Source of the DNA: Albugo candida
Lineage: Eukaryota > Oomycota > Peronosporomycetes > Albuginales
Assembly: GCA_040437565.1 (NCBI GenBank)
Contig: JBDOQK010000037.1
Location: forward strand, 248,001-312,000
DNA: 64,000 nucleotides
Direction of reading: 5' to 3'
Numbering within the stretch: the stretch's first letter is position 1; the number at the start of each line of letters is the position of its first letter. The translations under genes were made by a program, and so were the position numbers. Below, in pieces: positions 1 through 9,430 of this stretch. The notes beneath the pieces were generated by a model. It saw nothing but the letters and a program-made list of their open reading frames with translations. It was not told the DNA's origin and ran no database searches.

Positions 1-383
1 ATGTTGAGTTCTTATCGCTGGAACATGGAGTCGACTTCGCCTTCATGTCTTCCGCAAAGCGCGCATGAGCGGCCTATGAGGAGGGAATCAGATTGTGTGA
101 TTAAGTGTATGATACGTTACTCTTTCTATTTCATCCAACTGCTTCTTAAGGTCTTTTTCATCTCTTTCAGATCTCACTTTGGCTTGTCGTTTTGTTTTAA
201 GCTTTTCCTGCACGCGATCTAAATGTCGTCGACTTTTCTCATGATTCCGAATGCTCTACACGATTGCAAAAAAAAGAGGTGAGGGATATCAATGTGGGTG
301 TCCGATGAGATATTTGCTTACGATCGTATCGCCTTGCAGCCAAATATCGCAAAACTTGCAAAAATGGCGCTCATTTGATTTCC
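1..383 (-). CDS. WBP4/FBP21-like matrin-type zinc finger splicing factor, partial
   Basis: Three exons are visible on the minus strand: 322-383 (5' side lost in the N gap), 121-255 and 1-73 (runs off the window). The introns are 256-321 (66 nt) and 74-120 (47 nt), both GT-AG. The joined reading gives a U1-C/matrin-type zinc finger, with CKFC at the start, a tryptophan loop (DIWLQGD) and the histidine pair in NHEKSRRH. A charged helix follows and then a segment like the WBP4 'alanine-rich helix' (ERAAHARFAEDM). Family knowledge: WBP4/FBP21 sits in the spliceosomal B complex and carries WW domains further downstream, which are outside this window. The start codon lies in or beyond the gap. The family call rests on the zinc finger plus the following helix and is fairly firm. 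Confidence 0.72.
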
Positions 384-483
384 NNNNNNNNNNNNNNNNN
401 NNNNNNNNNNNNNNNNNNNNNNNNNNNNNNNNNNNNNNNNNNNNNNNNNNNNNNNNNNNNNNNNNNNNNNNNNNNNNNNNNNN
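384..483. other. Assembly gap (100 N), no flanking duplication seen
   Basis: This is a placeholder of exactly 100 N, as at all other gaps here. It hides the 5' end of the WBP4-like gene and probably a promoter shared with RPL23. The sequences on its two sides do not repeat each other, unlike most gaps in this window. Confidence 0.95.
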
Positions 484-641
484 ATACAGCCGTTTATATA
501 AATGTAGCAGGACTATCATATAACACAGGATATAACCATAAATAATCAATTCATTTCTGAATTGAAATCCCACCACAATTTGGTTGGTGGATACTATCGC
601 ATCGATTCCGATCGACTTTTTACCTTCATTCCAAGGAAAAA

Positions 642-1122
642 ATGAGCTCAAAACGAGGCAAGTGCACGTTCTCGCATATCCACACTTATGCAGCACTAAT
701 CTATATATGTAGGACGTGGTGGTGCTTCTGGCAACAAACTTCGCATGGCTTTGGGTCTCCCTGTGGCCGCAGTTGCCAATTGCGCCGATAACAGCGGAGC
801 AAGAAATCTATACATAATTGCGGTCTGTGGAATCAAAGGACGTTTGAATCGTTTACCAGCGGCTGGTGTCGGCGATATGGTTCTCGCGACAGTCAAAAAA
901 GGAAAACCGGATTTACGTAAAAAAGTGATGCCCGCAGTTATCATTCGTCAGCGTAAAAGTTGGCGTCGTAGAGACGGAGTATTTCTCTACTTTGAAGACA
1001 ACGCTGGTGTCATTGTGAATGCAAAAGGGGAGATGAAAGGCTCTGCTATCACGGGTCCAGTCGGAAAGGAATGCGCGGATCTCTGGCCGCGTATCGCATC
1101 CAACGCAGGATCCATTGTGTAA
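642..1122 (+). CDS. RPL23: 60S ribosomal protein L23 (uL14)
   Basis: Two exons, 642-657 and 713-1122, encode 141 residues, the usual size for eukaryotic uL14. The protein is near-identical to the family throughout: [20 protein letters not shown], the basic [16 protein letters not shown] stretch, the [19 protein letters not shown] core and the [16 protein letters not shown] tail. It binds 28S rRNA at the subunit interface. The ATG at 642 gives the expected MSSKRGRGG start only if intron 658-712 is removed. That intron begins GCAAGT and ends TAG, so it is a GC-AG intron with an otherwise perfect donor. An AATAAA lies about 45 nt after the stop. The identity is certain. The GC donor is read directly from the sequence. 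Confidence 0.98.
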
Positions 1123-1193
1123 GATGTCGCTAGTAGCTCACGCAATTCTATTGGGATGAAAATGCAAATAAAGATCAAGGTACCACCTTCGTG

Positions 1194-3132
1194 CTAGGGC
1201 TTTTTTTTCTTGCTCTTCTTCTTGGGTTTGGACGCAAGCTCTTCACGTATTCGACGACGCTCATCCTCAAGCTTTGTCTCCTCGCGAATCTCTTTCTTTA
1301 GCTGCTTTACCAAATTGTTGCATTCTTCCACCAAATTGGGACAAATTGACTCACATAAGCTCGCATGGTTCTACAATGTCGCAATTAGCCACATGGAATA
1401 CACAATCGCAAGCTTACTAATGCGGTAGTCATTCTGTGAGCCCGTGCTTCCAAAGCCTCTAGTAGCGTGTCCACTTGGCTGTTGTCTGGGAATTCGTATT
1501 GTCCTTGTTCCGTCTTCCAAAATGCCTTCATGCTGTCTTCCAGAGCGATTTCAGCGTTCAAACGATCTCTTAATGCCACTGCTTTATCCAGTAAACTCGA
1601 AACCACTCCAAACGCTTGACATTCTTCAACACTTGCTTCCAGTCGCTTGAGGAACTTTTGTATGTGCAAATTCGAACGTGTGAGGCTCGAGCACAAGTGG
1701 TAGCAACCCGACAGAGTGCATTCCGCTTCGGCGCATCGAATCAGCTGAGCTGTGAATTCGAGCATTTTGGAGTCTACGTTAGCGATTTTCGCACGCGTAA
1801 AAGACTGCTCTAAAGCTTTGGTCTTTGAACGAGTTTCCAGAGGCCGGCACTTTAAAAGCGATTGGATCGCGTCTTGTAGATGAATATGAGCGTTCAATTG
1901 ACAATAAACAGTACGTCCAAGCTCCAGTAATGTGTGATCCATTGCTATGTGCCCCTGTGCGATCTCAATGGAAGTGAATAAGACCTCAGCGTCACTCTGA
2001 CTCAGTGTCAAAGCTTCCAATATCTCTGTATCCGACAGCCACTTTGTGTCTTTTGCCTCGACTTGTATTTCGAGAGAATTGGAAAGGTCCAAACCCATTT
2101 GCTCGGCACTTTGTGCGTCCGTAATGCTCTGAGGATGCAAGCGCTCAACAGACTGCCTTATAAGCTCAGTCTTTTGTTTCAGAATGGTATTCAATTCGTC
2201 TCCAGTTCTGTGTAGTTCGATGGTGCATTCTTCGCAGTAACGCACGGATCGAGTGAGGGAAGTCTCTATCGATAGAACTGCCACATTTATAGCGCTGGAG
2301 CAAGGTGTCGACCCACAAAAGACGTTGTGGCATTGCTGACATAAACTAGGTCTTCTGCTCCTTGTGAATGGCTCCTTACATACCTTACAGCTTGTTTGAG
2401 AGAGGAATCGAGCCAAAATACGACGGCAAGCGTCCGTGATACATAAATCCAATGGGTAGTTCCCGTAGTCATTTTTAGAATTCGCTTTTACAGAGTGCGC
2501 TAAAAGGCTTTGTACGATCGTATACTTCCCAGCACAGCAAGCCAAATGTAGACAGCTGTTTCCTACTGTGTCTTTTGCTTCGGGGTCGTACCCGTGGCGT
2601 AAAAGTAGGAGCATTATGTCTTCATGTCCTCGATAGCAACACCAATGCAAAGGCGTGGTGCAGCTCTCGAGAATTCCGTTTTCGTGGTCGGATGAAGTTG
2701 AGATCTCTGTGGGCAATACATCCGAATCTATAGAGTCGTTTGGTGCCTTGATGTACATTTTGTCTGCTCCTATTTCCAAAAGATACTTGACAATCTACAA
2801 AAACGCCTGCAGCCATTATACGTCAAAATCGATGGAAGAAAAGGAACCTTGAAGTCTCCGTTGTATGCCGCCAAAGAGATTGACGTCCAGTTGCTGGATG
2901 TAACGAATCCAGCGCTATATCCTTGCTTCTCGATGAGTATTCTGATCCGATCCAGATCATGCTTATTACAGGCCTCGAACAATTCTAGACCTTGTTGGTG
3001 CTCTTTTGGAGATGCTTCAGAGTGCAATATGGGCCTTGTAAGCAGCTTTATTGGATGGATTTCATCTGAAGAGTTTGTGGATGCTTCCAGACCCTCAGGC
3101 TCTTCTGTAAGCGAAAGCTTTTCCTGCGTCAT
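1194..3132 (-). CDS. Ankyrin-repeat protein with degenerate FYVE-like zinc finger and coiled coil
   Basis: Three exons (2848-3132, 1418-2794, 1194-1370) with introns of 53 and 47 nt encode 612 residues. Residues about 48-210 form ankyrin repeats (LELFEACNKHDL, TPLHWCCYRGHEDIMLLLL, NSCLHLACCAGKYTIVQSLL). Residues 231-286 have paired cysteines (CKVC, CQQC, FCGSTPC, YCEEC) and RRPSLC in place of the FYVE signature, so this is a FYVE-related fold without the basic RHHCR motif that binds PI3P. The remainder is helical and charged and ends in a lysine-rich tail (KPKKKSKKKKP). It diverges from the TMEM208 gene, with 76 bp between the two ATGs. Ankyrin-FYVE combinations are common in oomycetes. The function is unknown. 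A zinc-binding role is likely, but PI3P binding is doubtful. Confidence 0.82.
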
Positions 3133-3208
3133 CTTCGTGTCCTTTCAAGATCGTCACACGAACCTAGTTCATATCCACCGTACATAAGCTACGTTCGGGT
3201 ACCTTGAA
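3133..3208. promoter_or_regulatory. Short bidirectional promoter interval
   Basis: Only 76 bp separate the start codons of two divergent genes (the ankyrin/FYVE-like gene and TMEM208), so both promoters and 5' UTRs must overlap here or extend into coding sequence. No TATA or initiator element could be assigned with confidence. Confidence 0.5.
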
Positions 3209-3837
3209 ATGGTATGAAGTAAAGCGCTTTGCTCCATAACTAACTACTGAAATGCTGCTTGTCTAGGCGAATCAAGCGGCTAAAAAGGCAAAACGAACAA
3301 GCGCATCTCTTCGGGAATCACTAATAAAGTTTATTCTCCCGGTCAACGTACGTATAATCACTGAAAACGGTATTTAATTCACGCAACTAACTCCCATCCA
3401 CTGCATAGTTGTTCCATTTTGCCGTACGCTTCCTCTGGTTTTTCAATGATGTCACCCGATGGACCATATTTGGGTCGACATTCCTCGGCGGAATGCTTTA
3501 TTTGAGTCATTCTTGGGTTGTTGCTGCAGCCGAAGAAGGGACCAAAAGTGAATACGCAATGGACATTCTGATACTTACGCTAGTCGTACAAGCCGGAGTC
3601 ACGTTCTCCGCGTATTTCTGGCTGATATATCTCGCGGTACGATGAAATTCTTACTATTCACCAAAGTAAACGCATTTCTGCCAGATTCCAGCGTTTGTAT
3701 GTTATCATCTCGGCCGAATGGTTCTCAATTATGTCTTCCAACCGAATGAAAAGGAACAAGAAGATAGCGCCAAAGCAGCGAAAAAACAGGCAAAAGCAGA
3801 AAAGAAAGCTTCAAAATATCGATATGCACGACGATAG
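3209..3837 (+). CDS. TMEM208: TMEM208/SND2-family ER membrane protein
   Basis: Four exons: 3209-3211 (only the ATG), 3267-3347, 3409-3636 and 3685-3837; introns of 55, 61 and 48 nt. The 154-residue product has a basic N-terminus, hydrophobic segments around LFHFAVRFLWFF, FLGGMLYLSHSWVVAAA and ILTLVVQAGVTFSAYFWLIY, and a lysine/alanine-rich tail. This matches TMEM208 (Snd2 in yeast), an ER protein of the SRP-independent targeting route, which has the same paired hairpins and basic C-terminus. The second and third exon frames join only if translation begins at the three-base first exon; no other in-frame ATG fits. Its stop lies 35 bp from the stop of the convergent BUB2-like gene. Confidence 0.85.
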
Positions 3838-3872
3838 ATGCATTCTTTCGTCATTATACGAACCAATAAAAG

Positions 3873-5531
3873 CTACTTCCATGGAGGTCGAACTTTGTAT
3901 CTTCTCTTCCCTTTGTGCTTATCGGAGGCATTCATTTTCACATGAACTGCGTCATCACGACATTGTTTTCGAGCGGAGTTTTTCTCGCTGGAAAGAGAGG
4001 CTCGCTCCAATAGCATATCGAACGTCATTTTTGAATACGGCAAACTTTTTGGCGAGTCTGGATCATCGCATGTGTGTCGAGCTATCTTGTACAAAAGCTC
4101 ATCTGGTAAGCGGTGCAAGATCTACAGAATAAGGCTTTGAGCGAAGGCAATAAAGCAAACACGACCGACCTGAAAAGCGACCGAAAGTAACAGATCGGCA
4201 CGGAGTGGTGGAGCGTATCGAACACTGAGAATCTTCATCAAATCGGTGTCCCTATTGTCCAATAAAACTTATAATATCCACCAGCCACAAAATCGTCAAA
4301 ACCTTTGTAACAGTTGTTCTCGTAAAAGTAAAGCGTGTGACACAGCAAGCAGAACCACGAAATGGACACCAATGGCAAAGAGCTGTATAAGGACATCAGA
4401 ATCCAATTTCCAAAAAAAAACACGTACGGTGTCCCAGACACGAAGAAGTTGCTTCAATGGCGGCATGCACGCAAACAAGCTCAAAATCATAGGAAGTGCG
4501 TAAATTCTAGCGGTAATGCCTTTGGCGTGTAAATGTTCAAACAATTCTGGGTCCAACTAACACCACACAACATCAAAATTGCACTTCATCGATTGTAATT
4601 ACGTACGATTTCGAGACATTGATCCATCAAAGCGCATCCAGCTTCAACCCCTTTCAATTGTGGAGCCATATAACGAGGACAGTGTCGGGTAAGGAGCTGA
4701 GAAAACGAGTAATACGCGTCGCACTCTGGCATCACATACAGAAATGGACCACACAAAATGTTCATTCCTTGAACGTAAATGAAGAGTGAAGGTTCACGTT
4801 GAAAATCAGCGGGAACAGGCTCAAAAATTGAAAAGGATATATATCGAACACGTGAAGTCTCTCTGTCGTCGTCTTCTTTCGCTTTGGACGACTTTGCACG
4901 TTCCTACGCGACAATTCTGATCGGACAAAGCTTTCCTTATTCGAGATCGTACCAAATGCTGAGTGATAAAGGCGTTCAGGAGCGTTGCCAAATGCGCTTC
5001 GGGTACTTTTTCGGCAAACGCTTCATCTCCACGAAAGGTTCTTGCTCAATGAATCAATTGGAAGCTTTCAAAATATATGAAATAAAGTATGAGTACCGAA
5101 AAGTATCGTTTCGAATATCTGCGTCAAAGAATGAAGGTCCTTGCTGCACAATTTCTGTGTATTTTGACACATTAATCATGGATGGAGTGACACCCAAAAG
5201 CGCTTTCCACACGCGCCCACGCAAAGAACACGTTTGCTGTGAGCTTTTGTGGTCGAAATCACACTCAGGGATACCATAAACAATCGTGAGACGCTGTAGC
5301 TCTCGCCTGCGATCGTATTCGGACTCTATCGGATTACCCTGCTCATCTGCAGAACAACCCACAAAGTTTGATTATTATTGCCGTTTGAAAAGGTACCAGT
5401 GAGTACTGTGTCGTCTAATACAGCAAAAAATCGATGGTACAATTGCTGTACTTTTGGTGAGTGATGTGTTGTGCTCTGTATCAGCTTATTGGCGGTACCT
5501 GAGCGTCGAGCAAACTTGAATCGGATTCCAT
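3873..5531 (-). CDS. BUB2: BUB2-like TBC-domain GTPase-activating protein
   Basis: Nine exons (5499-5531, 5397-5445, 5097-5346, 4953-5040, 4607-4891, 4428-4556, 4303-4382, 4170-4251, 3873-4121) with introns of 45-61 nt give 414 residues. The TBC core is complete: SLRGRVWKALLGV, the arginine-finger motif IRNDTFR (IxxDxxR, arginine codon split by an intron), the glutamine-finger motif YVQGMN, ALPMILSLFACMPP and LPDELLY. Overall order and motifs match yeast Bub2, the GAP for the Tem1-type GTPase in the spindle position checkpoint, better than other TBC families. An extra acidic/basic stretch (SSKAKEDDDRETSR) interrupts the region before YVQG. The C-terminus is basic (KHKGKRRYKVRPPWK). Both catalytic fingers are intact, so it should be an active GAP. 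Confidence 0.88.
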
Positions 5532-5676
5532 GGCAATCATCTCATGCACATGAATGACAATGTGGTTCACACAAAACACGTACGATATGACAAAATAGTG
5601 TCGTGTTTATATATACGGGATTCAACATAGAATTACAACATGCACAAACGCCAACGTCAAGGTTTCGAAATGTAGT

Positions 5677-6283
5677 TTACGCTCTAACTTTTCCATTCTT
5701 TCGAAAGTTTTGCAAATGACTTCGTTTGAGACGACTATTATTAATTGCAGTATTGGATTTTGTGGATATCGTCGAATATGAAAGCATTGTTGGAAATCGC
5801 GATTTAGTCGTATTGCTTCCGACAAAACTTTTTGCTTTCCGTACGATGGAATCAGTATATGTCGTGACAGAGGAGTCTTCTGACTTTGCTTGCATTCGTT
5901 GCATTTGGTTGAGTGATTGTACGCGAGCTATCGGCGCGGTAGCAGAAGTCGATTCCTTATCATTTATTTGTTTGATAGAAACCTTCTTTGGAGTGGATGT
6001 GTGTTCACATAGAAATGTAAGTAAAATTGCTCGTTGAGATTGCACGACCTTAAGCTTTTGGTCTAAATCTTGAATCTATCAACAAACACTTAGTAAGACG
6101 TATGGATGAAGGCACGATTCTTGTACGCACTTTGGTCGTGAATTGTCGTCTCATAGCTTCTTTCTGCTCTAAACGCTGATTGTACGCATGATTTTCTTGC
6201 AAGCTAGTGTGAATCTCTTGAAGTAAACGCTCTTTTTCGGCTTTTAAGGCGGCAAGCGTTGGCCGTTGTTTATTAGACGCCAT
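5677..6283 (-). CDS. Hypothetical coiled-coil protein
   Basis: Two exons (6131-6283 and 5677-6075) with a 55-nt GT-AG intron give about 183 residues. The N-terminal 80 residues are a strong heptad-type coiled coil (LAALKAEKERLLQEIHTSL, RLEQKEAMRRQ, LDQKLKVVQSQR). The rest is polar and serine/threonine-rich. I do not recognise the family. The 3' end is uncertain: another frame over 5622-5825 also stays open with protein-like composition (KTFERMEKLERKLHF), so a further intron may redirect the C-terminus. It lies between the BUB2-like gene, transcribed in the same direction, and the NDUFA3-like gene on the other strand. Confidence 0.6.
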
Positions 6284-6465
6284 CGGTATTCACCGGGCGA
6301 ATGCGCAATGGAGAGGCGGTAACAAACTTTGTAATCGTAGAGGGCAAAAAGTGAAGAATATATAGAGTTTCCTGAATCACAGCGTTTCTACTCAACCTTT
6401 GATACTGTATAGAATTAGGTAACATCGGACACGTCGAAAATGTGCTGTAGAGAATTCTCGAAAAT

Positions 6466-6603
6466 ATGTCAGACGTGCGTAGTATCCTTTCCACAATCAG
6501 CCGACTCTCTGATCAGCTGACCAGTGGGAATAAACGACAATCCCCGTCTGTAGGGGTTGAAAAAAGCTGTTCAAGCTTAATTGACGGGATAAGATGCATT
6601 TAG
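6466..6603 (+). CDS. Possible small protein of 45 residues
   Basis: An ATG at 6466 opens a 45-residue frame (MSDVRSILSTISRLSDQL and so on) that ends at TAG 6601-6603, about 180 bp before the divergent coiled-coil gene's start on the other strand. The N-terminus is predicted to be helical, and codon use resembles that of the neighbours. It may be the first exon of a longer gene, because a pyrimidine-rich stretch ending in CTATAG follows at about 6657. I do not recognise it. An opposing frame at 6273-6494 is also open, so this remains a weak call. Confidence 0.3.
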   Translation: MSDVRSILSTISRLSDQLTSGNKRQSPSVGVEKSCSSLIDGIRCI

Positions 6604-6710
6604 TCTTTGGTAATCAGATTTTTTCATTCAATTTTGTTACTTAATGATCTGCTATAGATGATACATTCTGAGAGATTATACCGTCGACGACTTCGATTGC
6701 TACTATTTAA

Positions 6711-6932
6711 ATGAGCGGAGCTGCCCGATTTGTTCGTTATTATCTCGATCGTGAGCCAATTGTGGTGCTATCCTTTGCGATTGGTGCGGTGGCATTAGCA
6801 CTTCCGGTCGTTGTGGTTCCTGTGCGACGCTCTTTGGGGTACCCAACGTATCAGTACGACGGTCCTAACGTGGACGATTATGTGCAAAAACAGCGAGAGA
6901 AAAATGCACACAGAAACTCGTATCAGAGCTAA
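6711..6932 (+). CDS. NDUFA3: NADH dehydrogenase complex I subunit, NDUFA3/B9-like
   Basis: A single exon of 73 residues. FVRYYLDREPIVVLSFAIG followed by a hydrophobic helix and a proline-containing turn reproduces the NDUFA3 (B9) pattern of 'short amphipathic start, EP-x-V-x-x-SF, single membrane helix'. Family knowledge: B9 is an accessory subunit of the membrane arm of mitochondrial complex I. The C-terminal half (YPTYQYDGPNVDDYVQKQRE) is polar and would face one side of the inner membrane. Length and single-helix topology fit. The protein is small, so the call rests on a short match. Confidence 0.7.
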   Translation: MSGAARFVRYYLDREPIVVLSFAIGAVALALPVVVVPVRRSLGYPTYQYDGPNVDDYVQKQREKNAHRNSYQS

Positions 6933-7069
6933 AAAGCGATTATGTAAGTGCTTCTCGTATCCATAATTGCTAATTAATAATCTGAGCATTCCAATCGAAA
7001 GGAATTGGAGAATTAGAAGCGAATTGGTAACAATGACAAATTCGTTCAAATTATTCGCACTGTGAAACT

Positions 7070-9207
7070 TTATTTCGCATGCTGAACACTCTTTTCAATC
7101 GTTCGGATCGATGACGCCAACTTATTGACTGTCTCCGTGTACTCTGCTGCTGGATCTGAGTCATGCACAATGCCTCCGCCAGCTTGACAATATAATGAGC
7201 GATCTTTGACAACGATTGTACGGATGGCGATGGCTGTATCCAAGCAACCCGTAAAGCTTATGTACCCGACAGAACCCGAGTACAGTCCTCTTCGTTCTTT
7301 TTCCAATGAGCAAATGAGTTCCATTGCTTTCACTTTTGGAGCACCTGACAATGTCCCTGCTGGAAATAGCGCACGATATGCGTCATACAGTGTCTTGTCT
7401 TCACGGAGGACACCCTTCACGACAGAAACAATATGCATCACGTGCGAGTATTGTTCTACTTGCATCATTGATTCCACAAACACAGATCCCGGCTTTGCGA
7501 CCCGCCCGATATCATTTCTCCCGAGATCGACCAACATGATGTGCTCTGCACGCTCCTTCTCATCTGCGAGGAGCTCTTGAGCCAGAATGGCATCTTCTGC
7601 TTTAGTGGCACCNNNNNNNNNNNNNNNNNNNNNNNNNNNNNNNNNNNNNNNNNNNNNNNNNNNNNNNNNNNNNNNNNNNNNNNNNNNNNNNNNNNNNNNN
7701 NNNNNNNNNNNNCATGCTGAACACTCTTTTCAATCGTTCGGATCGATGACGCCAACTTATTGACTGTCTCCGTGTACTCTGCTGCTGGATCTGAGTCATG
7801 CACAATGCCTCCGCCAGCTTGACAATATAATGAGCGATCTTTGACAACGATTGTACGGATGGCGATGGCTGTATCCAAGCAACCCGTAAAGCTTATGTAC
7901 CCGACAGAACCCGAGTACAGTCCTCTTCGTTCTTTTTCCAATGAGCAAATGAGTTCCATTGCTTTCACTTTTGGAGCACCTGACAATGTCCCTGCTGGAA
8001 ATAGCGCACGATATGCGTCATACAGTGTCTTGTCTTCACGGAGGACACCCTTCACGACAGAAACAATATGCATCACGTGCGAGTATTGTTCTACTTGCAT
8101 CATTGATTCCACAAACACAGATCCCGGCTTTGCGACCCGCCCGATATCATTTCTCCCGAGATCGACCAACATGATGTGCTCTGCACGCTCCTTCTCATCT
8201 GCGAGGAGCTCTTGAGCCAGAATGGCATCTTCTGCTTTAGTGGCACCCCGATGTTTAGTTCCTGCTATTGGATGCGTTTCAATAATCCCCTGATGGTCCA
8301 CTTTGACAAGCATCTCAGGAGATGCACCTACAACTTGGAACTCAGACCCAAACTCCATATAGAACATATATGGAGACGGATTCAGTGAACGCATCTCGCG
8401 ATACAAATCGAAAGATGTCACGTTTTCTGGCATATCGATTCGAAGGCGCTGAGAAGGAACCGCTTGAAATATATCGCCATCGACAATATGACGCTTGAGC
8501 TTTTTCACAATGCTCATGTATCCCTCCCGACCCATATTGGAGCAAGACTCAATATCGATATCAATCCTCTCATTCACGCTTTCAAATGACTTTCGATGTG
8601 CCCGTGCTAGCGGTTGTGTGACCAACTCCCGGATGCTTTCGATCTTCTCCTGAGCTTGTGCATAAGCCTGAGGTAAATCACCAGTATCCAGCTGGCAATG
8701 ACTCACAATCTTCAACGAATGAAGCACGTGATCAAACACCACAGTCGTATCAAAAAGCATGAAAATACTTTCAGGAATGCCCAGAACATCTTCCTGAGCA
8801 GCAATCAATGGAGCCAATCTCGGTTCAAAGTGGCGTAATGTGTCAAAGGCGCAGTATCCAACAGCTCCGCCTGCCATTGGAAGCGTCAGTTCTGGCAGTT
8901 GTATGGTCCGATACGACTGCATTTCCTTCTCCAAACGATCGAGCGGGTTCCCCTGATACTCACAATTCGGACCTGAGATCAGCATACGCAGCGGATTCGC
9001 ACCAAGGAACGAATAACGTGCGATTTTATCTCCAGGTGCAATGGATTCGAACAGGAAAGAGTACTTGGAGAGCTTTTGCAGTCGCAAGTAGATGCTTACT
9101 GGTGTATCCAAATCAGCAGTCACGTCCAAATACACTGGAACCAAGTTCTTATGCTCATTTTCTGATTCGCTACAGAGCCGCTGAATGCGTTCGAAAGTCG
9201 GTTCCAT
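7070..9207 (-). CDS. trpE: Anthranilate synthase component I (TrpE)
   Basis: The reading frame starts at ATG 9207 and runs without introns to the N gap at 7713. The last codons and TAA (7070-7072) are present only in the duplicated copy on the other side of the gap. Removing the duplication gives 500 residues, the normal TrpE size. The N-terminal domain has [13 protein letters not shown], the inhibitor-site region. The chorismate-binding domain has [36 protein letters not shown] and [17 protein letters not shown]. It converts chorismate plus ammonia or glutamine nitrogen to anthranilate, the first committed step to tryptophan. No TrpG domain is fused to it and none lies nearby, so the glutaminase subunit must be encoded elsewhere. 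Confidence 0.95.
7078..8247. repeat. Identical 535-bp direct duplication flanking a 100-N gap (assembly)
   Basis: 7078-7612 and 7713-8247 read the same and are separated only by 100 N. The copy on the right continues into the body of trpE; the copy on the left ends in the true trpE stop and 3' flank. The simplest reading is one contig overlap left unmerged, not a tandem gene duplication. Confidence 0.9.
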
Positions 9208-9430
9208 TTCAACTGAATGGATATAAAAATGTCGTTAGTATGTTGTACGTAATACAGTCGTACGAGCAACATTGACACGCATTCAGCGGCGCCAACGCGC
9301 TCATTGTACGCGTACAATGCCGCCGTTTATCTTCGCTGTCTCGTCACTGACGTTCAAAAAACTTCGTATTTGCATGCAATTAGTGTTGCTACAAGCTACA
9401 GCACTACGCGTGCGCTGAATCACACTCTTA

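Noticed and set aside
6273-6494. 73-codon minus-strand frame beside the coiled-coil gene
   Set aside because: It overlaps the start of the coiled-coil gene and the opposite-strand small frame, and shows no domain or splice support.
7070-8247. Tandem trpE duplication
   Set aside because: The two 535-bp copies are identical, end exactly at an N run of 100, and merge to one normal-length gene. The same pattern recurs at nine other gaps.
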